From DATEHG01 sp041691295 (GTDB lineage: Bacteria; Gemmatimonadota; Gemmatimonadetes; Gemmatimonadales; GWC2-71-9): a stretch of DNA of 22,496 nucleotides. Below the pieces are notes generated by a model that was not told where the DNA came from, searched no databases, and was given only the letters and a program-made list of their open reading frames with translations. Positions 7,563-13,807 of the stretch are shown piece after piece (position 1 is the first letter of the stretch; each line of letters starts with the position of its first letter). Location of the stretch: NCBI GenBank assembly GCA_041691295.1, contig JBEPVA010000033.1:1-22496 (forward strand). Reading direction: 5' to 3'. The position numbers were made by a program, and so were the translations under genes.

Positions 7563-7841
7563 ATGAGCCCTAAGCCACCGGCGGCGGTGGTTGAGCATCT
7601 TCCTCACTCGGCGGCGCGCAATACCGGGCCGCACGGGATGAAGCGGGGTTCGAGGTGGTGGCTGAGTATGCTGATCAAGGGGGGAATCATTACTATGTCT
7701 GCCTGCGGAGCTGAGGAGTCGGGAGTCGGGAGTCGGGAGTCGGGGGTTCGGAGTTGGGAGTTACCGCCGCATTCCTCATCCCGAGATCGCGCAGTGATCG
7801 AAAGGGCGGACACCCAGCAGGAGGAAAACCGTGAACCGTGA
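7563..7841 (+). CDS. Doubtful small ORF running into a heptamer array
   Basis: This 92-residue frame has GGAG 9 bases before its ATG, and its first 50 residues look protein-like, with a mildly hydrophobic stretch WWLSMLIKGGIITMSACG. From about residue 52 it is translated from the AGTCGGG heptamer array (7717-7765), giving a repetitive GSRESGVGS-like tail. It ends overlapping the DoxX start. The original gene may have ended elsewhere before the array expanded, or the whole frame may be chance. No family is recognised. Confidence 0.3.
   Translation: MSPKPPAAVVEHLPHSAARNTGPHGMKRGSRWWLSMLIKGGIITMSACGAEESGVGSRESGVRSWELPPHSSSRDRAVIERADTQQEENREP
7717..7765. repeat. Heptamer array, AGTCGGG x 4 plus three variants
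   Basis: AGTCGGG occurs four times in succession, then GGTTCGG, AGTTGGG and AGTTACC, all in 7-bp phase. The G-tracts at 7721-7746 fit the G-quadruplex rule: four runs of three or more G separated by AGTC. The array lies upstream of the DoxX gene. Confidence 0.93.
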
Positions 7842-7848
7842 AGCGTGA
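7828..7848. repeat. Heptamer array carrying the DoxX start codon
   Basis: Three units (ACCGTGA, ACCGTGA, AGCGTGA) are in exact phase. The GTG used as the likely start of the DoxX gene (7838) is inside the second unit, so a change of one unit would alter the 5' end of that gene. Confidence 0.75.
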
Positions 7849-8380
7849 ACCTTCAGCAACCGAAACCTTCGACCCCGTGACCACCACCCTTCCCGACCGC
7901 AATGACCGCGCCCTGGCCGGCCTCCGCATCGCGGTCGGCATCCTGTTCCTGGTCTTCGGCGAGTACAAGGTTGTGGGCCACGCCTTTGCGTGGGGTGGCG
8001 GATTCGAGAAATGGATCCACGGCTTCATCGACGACGGTTCGGCCTATCCCTGGATCGTGCCGATCCTGCGCTCATTGGTGCTGCCGCACGCGCACCTCTT
8101 CGCACTTCTGGTGGCGTTCGGCGAGTCCGCCATAGGGCTTTCCCTGTTCCTCGGACTGTGGAGCTGGCTGGCCAGCAACTTCGGTTTCATCTACATGCTG
8201 GCCCTGCTCTTCTCCTCCAATTACCCCGGCAAGGGTGTCCCGCTGTGGCAATATTTCGGGGCCTCGCTCGATCACCTGGTGCTGGCCCTCTGCTTTGCCG
8301 CGTTGGCGGTGGGAGACGGCGAACGGGTCTGGGCGGTGAGCCGGTACCTCGAGTCGCAGCGGAAGGGTGGGCGTGAGTAG
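7838..8380 (+). CDS. DoxX-family membrane protein
   Basis: This is a 180-residue protein of the DoxX/DoxD family, small inner-membrane proteins linked to quinone-dependent redox steps; the exact reaction is unknown here. Four membrane helices are visible at about residues 25-45, 84-106, 108-127 and 139-158. Family marks are LRIAVGILFLVFGEYK in helix 1 and a conserved-type Glu in LLVAFGESAIGLSLFLG. The loop after helix 1 (WGGGFEKWIHGFIDDGSAYPW, 52-72) is longer than in the shortest members. The GTG at 7838 has GAGGA about 12 bases upstream and lies in a heptamer array; a GTG at 7877 is an alternative start without a ribosome site. The last base of the TAG stop is the first base of the next array. 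Confidence 0.88.
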   Translation: MKREPSATETFDPVTTTLPDRNDRALAGLRIAVGILFLVFGEYKVVGHAFAWGGGFEKWIHGFIDDGSAYPWIVPILRSLVLPHAHLFALLVAFGESAIGLSLFLGLWSWLASNFGFIYMLALLFSSNYPGKGVPLWQYFGASLDHLVLALCFAALAVGDGERVWAVSRYLESQRKGGRE

Positions 8381-8407
8381 GTCGAGGGTCGAGGGTCCAG
8401 GGTCGAG
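8380..8407. repeat. Heptamer array starting on a stop codon, GGTCGAG type
   Basis: GGTCGAG, GGTCGAG, GGTCCAG and GGTCGAG are in phase and begin at the G of the DoxX TAG stop. The same 7-mer, with the same GGTCCAG variant, makes up much of the array at 9586-9683. Confidence 0.92.
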
Positions 8408-8427
8408 ACCAGCGAGCAGGGGGGCGA

Positions 8428-9195
8428 ATGAAAAATAGAACTGGCGCCCAACTGTTTGTCACCGACCTGACCTTGCCCCCGGCGGAGCTCCGCAATCTCT
8501 CCGGATATCACTACGGCATTCCCGCGATCAGCCATCTCACCAGGCTGAGCTTCTCCACGCCGGTGACCTTCTTCGTGGGGGAGAATGGTTCGGGTAAGTC
8601 GACGCTGCTCGAGGCCATCGCGGGCGCATTCGGCCTCAACCCGGAGGGCGGCAGCAAGCATGTCCGTTTCTCCACTCGGCCGACTCATTCAAGCCTGTGG
8701 CAGGACCTCAAGCTGACCAGGACCAGGCCACCCGCGACCGATTCGTACTTTCTGCGGGCCGAGAGCTTCTACAACCTGGCCAGCGCCATCGACCAGAAGG
8801 AAAACTATGCCGCCTATGATCCGGACGCCGGCGGCGGCCGGTCACTGCATCAGCAATCGCATGGGGAATCGTTTCTGGCGCTGGTGCTCAATCGGCTCAA
8901 GGGCAACGGCTTCTACCTGTTCGACGAACCGGAAGCGGCCCTGTCTCCCACCCGCCAGCTCAGCCTCCTGGCCGCCATGCACGACCTGGTCCGGCGGGGG
9001 TCGCAGTTCATCATCGCCACCCACTCCCCTATCCTGCTGGGCTACCCCGAGGCCACGATCTATCAGTTCGCTGACCGGGAGCCGGTGGCCGTGACCTACG
9101 AGGAGACAGAGCATTTCCAGATCACCAAGTCATTTCTGGACAACCCGGCCCGGATGCTGAGAGAATTGATGCGGGAAGAAGGCAGTGAGGAGTAG
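8428..9195 (+). CDS. AAA/ABC-type ATPase of the COG3910 kind
   Basis: This is a 255-residue ATPase with a complete ABC-type site: Walker A GENGSGKST at residues 51-59, signature-like HQQSHGESFL at 141-150, Walker B FYLFDEPEAAL at 162-172 with catalytic Glu167, and the switch His199 in IIATHSP. The C-terminal part (residues 215-240) with FQITKSFLDNPARML matches the stand-alone predicted ATPases of COG3910. Those are soluble and of unknown role, distantly related to SMC, RecF and OLD-type ATPases. No partner nuclease or reverse transcriptase lies next to it, so a defence role is not supported. AGGGGGG just upstream of the ATG serves as ribosome site. It sits 20 bases after the GGTCGAG array. 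Confidence 0.92.
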   Translation: MKNRTGAQLFVTDLTLPPAELRNLSGYHYGIPAISHLTRLSFSTPVTFFVGENGSGKSTLLEAIAGAFGLNPEGGSKHVRFSTRPTHSSLWQDLKLTRTRPPATDSYFLRAESFYNLASAIDQKENYAAYDPDAGGGRSLHQQSHGESFLALVLNRLKGNGFYLFDEPEAALSPTRQLSLLAAMHDLVRRGSQFIIATHSPILLGYPEATIYQFADREPVAVTYEETEHFQITKSFLDNPARMLRELMREEGSEE

Positions 9196-9253
9196 TCTCC
9201 CGTTCTCCACTCGAGTCCCGCAGCTCTTTCCTTATATTAGAGAGTTCACTCCG

Positions 9254-9586
9254 ATGTACCGTGTCCGCCAGCAGGATCTCCCGTTCGTCGGCAGTTCCCA
9301 TCGGTTCGAAGGCGCCGAGCATGGGGATGTGAATGTGTCGGTCTTTCTTCTCAGTGCGTTGCCGGGCAAGGGGCCTGGGCCGCATCGCCATCCGTACGAT
9401 GAAATCCAGTTCATTCGCGAGGGCCGCGGGACCTGGACCGTCAACGGCCAGACCTTCGAAGCCGGCGCGGGAGACATCCTGGTCATCAAGGCCGGCGAGA
9501 TCCACGGCTTCACCAATACCGGCGATTCGCCGCTGGTGCAGGTGGATCTGCATATGAGTCCGAGGTTCATTCAGGAAAATTTGTAA
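9254..9586 (+). CDS. Single-domain cupin protein
   Basis: This is a 110-residue cupin with both conserved motifs. Motif 1 is PGPHRHPYDEIQFIREG (residues 41-57), with metal ligands His44, His46 and Glu50 or Gln52. Motif 2 is AGDILVIKAGEIHGFTNTG (72-90), with His84. Such small cupins bind Fe, Mn or Zn and act as isomerases, oxygenases or sensors; the substrate here is unknown. The ATG at 9254 was chosen because the cupin fold begins soon after it, although the frame is open upstream to 9185. TATATT at 9233-9238 could be a -10 box, which would put transcription start only about ten bases before the ATG. The TAA stop shares its last base with a 98-base heptamer array. Confidence 0.9.
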   Translation: MYRVRQQDLPFVGSSHRFEGAEHGDVNVSVFLLSALPGKGPGPHRHPYDEIQFIREGRGTWTVNGQTFEAGAGDILVIKAGEIHGFTNTGDSPLVQVDLHMSPRFIQENL

Positions 9587-9683
9587 GTCGAGGGTCGAGG
9601 GTCGAGGGTCAAGAGTCGAGGGTCCAGGGTCGAGGCTCGCAGGTTGAGACTCCAGACTCTGGACCCCCAACTCCCAACTCCCG
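9586..9683. repeat. Fourteen-unit heptamer array with strand switch, on a stop codon
   Basis: Fourteen consecutive units keep exact 7-bp phase. Nine are G-rich (AGTCGAG, GGTCGAG x 4, GGTCAAG, GGTCCAG, GCTCGCA, GGTTGAG; order mixed), then ACTCCAG, ACTCTGG, ACCCCCA, ACTCCCA and ACTCCCG on the complementary pattern. It begins on the last A of the cupin TAA. The change of strand in mid-array repeats the design at 1359-1414. Confidence 0.93.
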
Positions 9684-9712
9684 GCCCGAATCAAATTGAG
9701 CGATATTGGGAC

Positions 9713-9768
9713 TCGCTGTTCGCTGTTCGCTGTTCGCTGTTCGCTGTTCGCTGTTCGCTGTTCGCTGT
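9713..9768. repeat. Perfect 7-bp tandem array, TCGCTGT x 8
   Basis: Eight identical TCGCTGT units (56 bases) end 27 bases before the start of the chlorite-dismutase-like gene. Copy number and perfection equal the CGAGAGA array at the left end. Since 7 is not a multiple of 3, a gain or loss of a unit would shift any frame read through it. Confidence 0.97.
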
Positions 9769-9795
9769 CCTCCGCCTCGATACAACGATCGGCTC

Positions 9796-10368
9796 ATGCC
9801 CCTGATTCCAACCCATTTCTATGGTGGTTCTACCGGTGAGTGGAAGGTGGCCGAGCTCCGGACGGTCACCGGAGAACCGCTGGTACCGGTCGAGCGGCTC
9901 TGCGTCCGGGCCGGCAGCGAGACGATTCCGCCCGGCGCCAAGTGGTGGCTCCGTGGCCTGACCAGCCACGAACGCTATGTCTATCACGGGGAGCGGGAGT
10001 CGCTGCGCCTGCGGTCGGCGACACTCGGTCTGGTCGGCTCGAGCTGCGCGGCCCTGATCCCGGTCCGGAAGAGCGCGGCCTGGTGGGAGATGAGCCAGGA
10101 ACGGCGCCGCGAGATCTTCGAGCGCGGGTTGGCGCATGATGCGGCCGGCCTGCCGCACCTGCCCGCCATCGCCCGCCGACTCTACCAGTGTCGCGACCTC
10201 GAGGAAGAGTTCGACTTCATTACCTGGTTCGAGTACGCGCCATGCGACCACACCTCCTTTGAGGAACTGGTCAGCGGGATGCGGAAGACCGAGGAATGGA
10301 GCTACGTCGACCGGGAGATCGATATCCGGTTGCACGCCGCCGAGCCCGCAACCTCTCCGGCCGGCTGA
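9796..10368 (+). CDS. Chlorite dismutase-family (haem-binding fold) protein
   Basis: This is a 190-residue protein of the chlorite dismutase/HemQ superfamily, which usually binds haem b and either degrades chlorite or takes part in haem synthesis; many members are uncharacterised. Recognised marks are the start THFYGGSTGEWKV, WWLRGLTSHERY at 50-61, IPVRKSAAWWEMSQERRREI at 88-107, LPAIARRLYQCRDL at 122-135 and FDFITWFEYAP at 139-149, then EEWSYVDREIDIRL. Relatives I remember have HHCRDL where this has YQCRDL, so a possible haem-ligand His is absent; haem binding is thus uncertain. The ATG at 9796 is the first after the TCGCTGT array and has no Shine-Dalgarno. Upstream codons come from the array and are unlikely to be protein. 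Confidence 0.85.
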   Translation: MPLIPTHFYGGSTGEWKVAELRTVTGEPLVPVERLCVRAGSETIPPGAKWWLRGLTSHERYVYHGERESLRLRSATLGLVGSSCAALIPVRKSAAWWEMSQERRREIFERGLAHDAAGLPHLPAIARRLYQCRDLEEEFDFITWFEYAPCDHTSFEELVSGMRKTEEWSYVDREIDIRLHAAEPATSPAG

Positions 10369-10416
10369 GGAAGTCGGCCGCTTGGCGTGATGCTGGCCGG
10401 GAAAACGATCTATGGG

Positions 10417-10465
10417 TTGGGGGAGTTCGGAGTTCGGAGTTGGGGGTTAGGAGCCAGGAGTGCGT
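10417..10465. repeat. Heptamer array, AGTTCGG type
   Basis: Seven in-phase units: TTGGGGG, AGTTCGG, AGTTCGG, AGTTGGG, GGTTAGG, AGCCAGG, AGTGCGT. The complementary type is found 100 bases later at 10567-10608, so the two arrays could pair over the intervening sequence. Confidence 0.8.
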
Positions 10466-10566
10466 GAATCCATCGCTCCGTGCTGACCACGGTCGAGGTG
10501 AAGGGGACGGAGCTCAACCTGAAGCACGAGGAATCTGGATTGCGGCTTCCCGACACTCGAAACGCG

Positions 10567-10608
10567 ACTTCTAACTCACGACTCCCAACTCCCAACTCCT
10601 AACTATCA
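10567..10608. repeat. Heptamer array, ACTCCCA type, upstream of the kinase gene
   Basis: Six in-phase units: ACTTCTA, ACTCACG, ACTCCCA, ACTCCCA, ACTCCTA, ACTATCA. It is the reverse-complement type of the array at 10417-10465. The kinase start at 10642 follows 33 bases later with no ribosome site between. Confidence 0.82.
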
Positions 10609-10641
10609 CTACATTCCCTACTTTCCTCGAATCCCGAGATC

Positions 10642-12867
10642 GTGTCCGACCAGATCCAGCGCCTCCGTATCGCCCTTGCCGGCAGCTACACCCTCGAACG
10701 TGAAATCGGTCGAGGCGGGATGGCCACGGTCTACCTCGCCAATGACATACGGCACCATCGCCAGGTGGCGATCAAGGTTCTCCGCCCCGAGCTGGCCAAC
10801 GCACTCGGGCCCGATCGCTTTGCCCGGGAAATCGGCATCGCGGCCCGGCTCAATCACCCGCACATCGTGGCGCTCTATGACTCCGGCGAGGCGGCCGGCC
10901 ATCTCTACTACGTCATGCCCTGGATCGAGGGGGAATCGCTGCGCCAGTTGCTCGACCGTGATGGCGTGCTGCCGGTCGAGACCGCGCTGACCATCATCCG
11001 GCAGGCGGCGTCTGCCCTCGACTATGCCCACGGCCAGCAGCTGATCCACCGGGACATCAAGCCCGAGAACATCCTGCTGTATCAGGGCGAGGCGATGGTG
11101 GCCGATTTCGGCATCGCCCTGCCGTCCAGCACCGCGCCGGTTGACCGGCTGACTAGCGCTGGACTGGCCCTCGGCACTCCGCACTACATGAGTCCCGAGC
11201 AGGCCACCGGCGGGCCGGACCTCGATGCCCGGAGCGATGTCTACAGCCTGGCCTGCGTGCTGTTTGAACTGCTCACCGGCGAGCCGCCCTTTACCGGTCC
11301 CACCGCCCAGGTGGTGATCGCCCGCCGGTTCCTCGATCCGCCGCCGTCGGTACGGGTGCTGCGGCCCGATGCTCCGCTCTCGGTGGATTTTGCCCTGCGC
11401 AAGGCGATGGCCCGCGAGCCGTCCGAACGATTTTCGTCCTGCGGTGCCATGGTCCGGGCGCTGAGCACCCCGGTGGTGATTCAGCCGGCGGCGCCATCAG
11501 TGGCGGTGCTGCCGTTCCTCAACCTGAGTCCCGACCCGGCCAATGAATTCTTTGCCGACGGGGTGACCGAAGACGTCATCGCCCAGCTCTCGAAGATTCG
11601 CTCGCTCAAGGTCATTTCCCGGAGCTCGGCCATGCAGTTCAAGAGCCGGGAGCGGGGTCACCGGGCCATCGGCGCCGCGCTGGGTGTCGCGACGCTGCTC
11701 GACGGCAGTATTCGTCGCGCCGGCGACCGGGTCCGCATCGTCGCCCAGCTGGTGGACACCGAGTCGGACCGGTATCTCTGGTCGGAGACCTACGATCGTC
11801 AGTTGACCGATCTGTTCGCGATCCAGAGCGATGTGGCGCTGCAGATTGCCTCCGCCCTCGAGGCGGAGCTGCTGCCGCAGGAACGGGCCCGGATCGACCG
11901 CGAGCCCACCCGGAACTTCGAGGCCTACCAGTCCTATCTCCAGGGCCGCAGCTGGCACGGCCGCTACACCGAGGAAAGCCTGCAGAAGGCCGTGCAGTAT
12001 TTTCACCAGGCCATCAGGACCGACCCGAACTACGCACTGGCCTACGTCGGTGTGGCCACCGCGTACGCCGAGATCAGCGCGGGCCAGGGGGGCGGAGGCC
12101 TGCACCCGGAGGAGGCATATCAGCGGGCGATGGACGCGGCCAACCATGCGCTGGCCCTCGACCCGGACCTGGGCGTCGCGTATGGGGTCCGGGCGCTGCT
12201 GATGTTTTCGCATGACTTCAACTGGGTGGGCGCCGAGGCGGAGTTCAAGCGGGCGCTAGAGCTGAGTCCTGGCGGCGCCGATATCTACGACCACTACGGC
12301 TGGATGTGCGCCGCTCAACAGCGCTATGACGAGGCCCTCGCGCTGGTCCGACGGGCCCAGGAACTCGACCCGCTGCTCCACCGGGCCGATGTTGCCGCGA
12401 CCCTGATCCGCGCCGGCCGGCTTCAGGAAGCGCTGGTCGCCGCCCAGCGCGCCGTCGAATTCGAGCCCGAGTACGGCAGGGCGCGCAGCACGCTCGGCTG
12501 GGCCTACCTCAAACTCGGGGTCATCCCCGAAGGGCTGGCCAATCTCGAGCATGCCGTGAGGGTGACACCAGGACACACGATGTTCCTGGCCCAGCTGGGA
12601 CAGGGATATGCCATTGCCGGACGGGAGAAGGAAGCCAGGGACATCCTGGTCCAGCTCGAGCAGAAGTCTGCCGAGCGATACGTCTCCGCCTATCATCTGG
12701 CCTACGTCCACACCGGGCTCGGCGAGTACGACCGCGCGATCGATTGCCTCGAACTGGCCTATGAGGAGCGAGCCGGGAGCCTGTTCGGGATCAAGGGGTC
12801 ATTCCTGTTTACCGAGCTGCAGGGGCATCCAAGGTTCGTGGCGTTGTTGCGGAAGATGAATCTGTAG
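10642..12867 (+). CDS. Ser/Thr protein kinase with TolB-like and TPR domains
   Basis: This is a 741-residue signalling protein. The kinase domain is at about residues 16-275: Gly loop GRGGMATV (23-30), catalytic Lys45 (VAIKV), Glu63, HRDIKPEN with Asp138 and Asn143, DFG at 155-157, and GTPHYMSPEQ at 178-187. All catalytic residues are present. Residues about 284-415 match the TolB-N/adenylate-cyclase-associated domain (VAVLPFLNLSPDPANEFFADG, starting at 287; GATLLDGSIRRAGDRVRI-like at 350-366; LWSETYDRQLTDLF at 379-392). Residues about 425-741 are tandem TPR helices. Many such kinases have a membrane helix between kinase and TolB-like parts; here the linker (274-285) is short and polar, so the protein is probably soluble. 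The GTG start gives VSDQIQRLRIALAGSYTLEREIG, typical of the group. Its stop shares its G with a REP-like element. Confidence 0.95.
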   Translation: MSDQIQRLRIALAGSYTLEREIGRGGMATVYLANDIRHHRQVAIKVLRPELANALGPDRFAREIGIAARLNHPHIVALYDSGEAAGHLYYVMPWIEGESLRQLLDRDGVLPVETALTIIRQAASALDYAHGQQLIHRDIKPENILLYQGEAMVADFGIALPSSTAPVDRLTSAGLALGTPHYMSPEQATGGPDLDARSDVYSLACVLFELLTGEPPFTGPTAQVVIARRFLDPPPSVRVLRPDAPLSVDFALRKAMAREPSERFSSCGAMVRALSTPVVIQPAAPSVAVLPFLNLSPDPANEFFADGVTEDVIAQLSKIRSLKVISRSSAMQFKSRERGHRAIGAALGVATLLDGSIRRAGDRVRIVAQLVDTESDRYLWSETYDRQLTDLFAIQSDVALQIASALEAELLPQERARIDREPTRNFEAYQSYLQGRSWHGRYTEESLQKAVQYFHQAIRTDPNYALAYVGVATAYAEISAGQGGGGLHPEEAYQRAMDAANHALALDPDLGVAYGVRALLMFSHDFNWVGAEAEFKRALELSPGGADIYDHYGWMCAAQQRYDEALALVRRAQELDPLLHRADVAATLIRAGRLQEALVAAQRAVEFEPEYGRARSTLGWAYLKLGVIPEGLANLEHAVRVTPGHTMFLAQLGQGYAIAGREKEARDILVQLEQKSAERYVSAYHLAYVHTGLGEYDRAIDCLELAYEERAGSLFGIKGSFLFTELQGHPRFVALLRKMNL

Positions 12868-12902
12868 TCATTGCGAGGCCGACAGCGTCGGCCAAAGCAA
12901 TC
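12867..12902 (+). repeat. REP-like hairpin, left copy
   Basis: The element begins GTCATTGCGAGG and ends GCAATC. Its centre forms a perfect 7-bp stem, GGCCGAC (12877-12883) with GTCGGCC (12887-12893) around the loop AGC. It follows the kinase gene so closely that the first base is part of the TAG stop. It may also act as a transcription-ending or mRNA-protecting hairpin. Confidence 0.85.
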
Positions 12903-12933
12903 CCCCAAGGCGTACACCGTTATGCTTACACCC

Positions 12934-13268
12934 ATGCACGTCTATCTCCTGACCAACCGCCATCATACACGATCTACACCGGCGTCGCACGAGACCTGAA
13001 GGCGCGAGTATGGCAGCACCGTGCAGGCATTGTCGGTGGATTCACCAAGCGGTACAACTGTCACATGCTGGTGTACTTTGAGGTGTTTCAGGATGCGTAC
13101 AATGCGATCAGCAGGGAGAAACAGATAAAGGCTGGATCTCGTGCAGCCAAGGTCAAATTGATTCTAGGATTCAATCCTGACTGGCGAGATCCTACGACGA
13201 GATTTGGTATTGCCGACGGATCGTTCCTCAGGAGATTGCTGCGGCCGATTGCGCCGGCCTCGCAATGA
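12934..13268 (+). pseudogene. GIY-YIG endonuclease (YhbQ-like), frameshifted
   Basis: A small GIY-YIG nuclease of the COG2827 type is split over two frames. The ATG at 12934 (or in-frame ATG 12922) gives MHVYLLTNRHH, then runs to a TGA at 12997-12999. From 12966 the next frame continues YTIYTGVARDLKARVWQHRAG, then GGFTKRYNCHMLVYFEVF, ISREKQIKAGSRAAKVKLI and FNPDWRD, and stops at 13266-13268. Conserved parts (YTG for the YIG motif, the Arg of ARDL, the Glu of REKQI and the Asn/Pro/Trp of NPDW) are all present, so one base appears to be missing near 12964-12966. It could be a sequencing error, which would leave a functional gene of about 112 codons. The last 15 or so codons are made of the right REP element. 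Confidence 0.87.
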
Positions 13269-13269
13269 C
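13234..13269 (-). repeat. REP-like hairpin, right copy (inverted)
   Basis: Read on the minus strand it begins GTCATTGCGAGGCCG and ends GCAATC, the same 36-base length as the left copy and identical in both outer blocks. The central stem here is GGCCG with CGGCC around a 7-base loop, shorter than in the left copy. It encodes the C-terminal tail of the nuclease frame. Confidence 0.85.
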
Positions 13270-13288
13270 TCTCTCAAGGCGAGCATCA

Positions 13289-13642
13289 ATGGTCACCATC
13301 AGCTACAAGGGTACCAACGTCGTATTCGAAGTCGAGGGACTCGACAAGCTCTGGGCTTTCCGGAGCCGGCTCACCATTCCACTCGAGCATATCACCGCCG
13401 TGCGGATGGATAACAGCATTGCCCGCGGGTGGTGGCATGGCTTCCGGCTCGGCGGCACCAACATCCCCGGCATCCTGAGCGCCGGGCAATTCTACCAGCA
13501 CGGCCAATTCATGTTCTGGGACGTGCACAATCCAGACAATACGATTGTGGTGGACCTCAATCATGAACATTATGGGGCGCTGGTCATCGAAGTTGACGAT
13601 CCAGCTCATGCCGTCTCCGAACTCCAAAGCCGGTTACAATGA
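13289..13642 (+). CDS. Small PH-like domain protein of unknown function
   Basis: This is a 117-residue soluble protein with a beta-rich pattern like bacterial pleckstrin-homology-type domains: VTISYKGTNVVFEVEG at the start, an LTIPLEHITAVRMD strand and turn at 28-41, and a FMFWDVHNPDNTIVVDL hairpin at 74-90. A final helix DPAHAVSELQSRLQ closes the domain. The conserved-looking centre GWWHGFRLGGTNIPGILSAG (48-67) is rich in Gly and aromatic residues. I know related unnamed proteins only as hypothetical, so the PH-like call is moderate. The ATG at 13289 lies 20 bases after the right REP edge and has only a weak AGGCGAG ribosome site. Confidence 0.75.
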   Translation: MVTISYKGTNVVFEVEGLDKLWAFRSRLTIPLEHITAVRMDNSIARGWWHGFRLGGTNIPGILSAGQFYQHGQFMFWDVHNPDNTIVVDLNHEHYGALVIEVDDPAHAVSELQSRLQ

Positions 13643-13734
13643 CGTGATCGATCAGGATAGTCCGTATTGCGGGCAGCACACTGCGCCTATCCTGACTCTC
13701 TCGATCGTTTGCGATGTCAAGACCAGTTCCCAGG

Positions 13735-13776
13735 CTTACCCCTCGCGCCGCGAGGGGCTACGGCTCGGGATGAGGA
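13735..13776 (-). repeat. Fragment of the CTCATCCCGAG repeat family (minus orientation)
   Basis: On the minus strand this reads CCTCATCCCGAG followed by CCGTAGCCCCTCGCGG, with an internal CCTCGCG/CGCGAGG hairpin. It shares CCTCATCCCGAG with 15378-15389, 22263-22274 and, inside a different context, 7777-7788. Confidence 0.6.
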
Positions 13777-13786
13777 GTCGTATTGT

Positions 13787-13807
13787 GACTCTCGACTCTC
13801 GACACAT
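13787..13807. repeat. Short heptamer array touching the acetyltransferase start
   Basis: GACTCTC, GACTCTC and GACACAT are in phase and run into the ATG at 13806. No ribosome site is left upstream of that start. Confidence 0.6.

Larger units (their letters stand above)
12867..13269. mobile_element. Possible REP-bounded GIY-YIG unit
   Basis: A decayed GIY-YIG nuclease gene is enclosed by two inverted copies of a REP-like hairpin (12867-12902 and 13234-13269). The outer edges are GTCATTGCGAGG on the left and its exact complement on the right. The left edge uses the last base of the kinase stop, and the right edge contains the nuclease stop. The whole unit of 403 bases fits between two unrelated genes. 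That it moves, or once moved, as a unit is inference; no target-site duplication is apparent. Confidence 0.5.

Noticed and set aside
7563..7700. Small lipoprotein ending in a lipobox-like SAC
   Set aside because: The hydrophobic stretch is too short and lies about 30 residues inside the frame, which continues into a heptamer array; kept only as a doubtful ORF.
8428..9195. Defence system built on the COG3910-like ATPase
   Set aside because: The neighbours are a DoxX protein and a cupin separated by repeat arrays; no nuclease, reverse transcriptase or toxin is coupled to it.
9586..9768. CRISPR array
   Set aside because: The units are 7 bases long and directly joined, without spacers; no cas genes are present.
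9706..9795. N-terminal extension of the chlorite-dismutase-like protein through the TCGCTGT array
   Set aside because: The extension is a mere translation of the tandem array (repeated SLFAVRC), has no ribosome site, and the family start fits the ATG at 9796.
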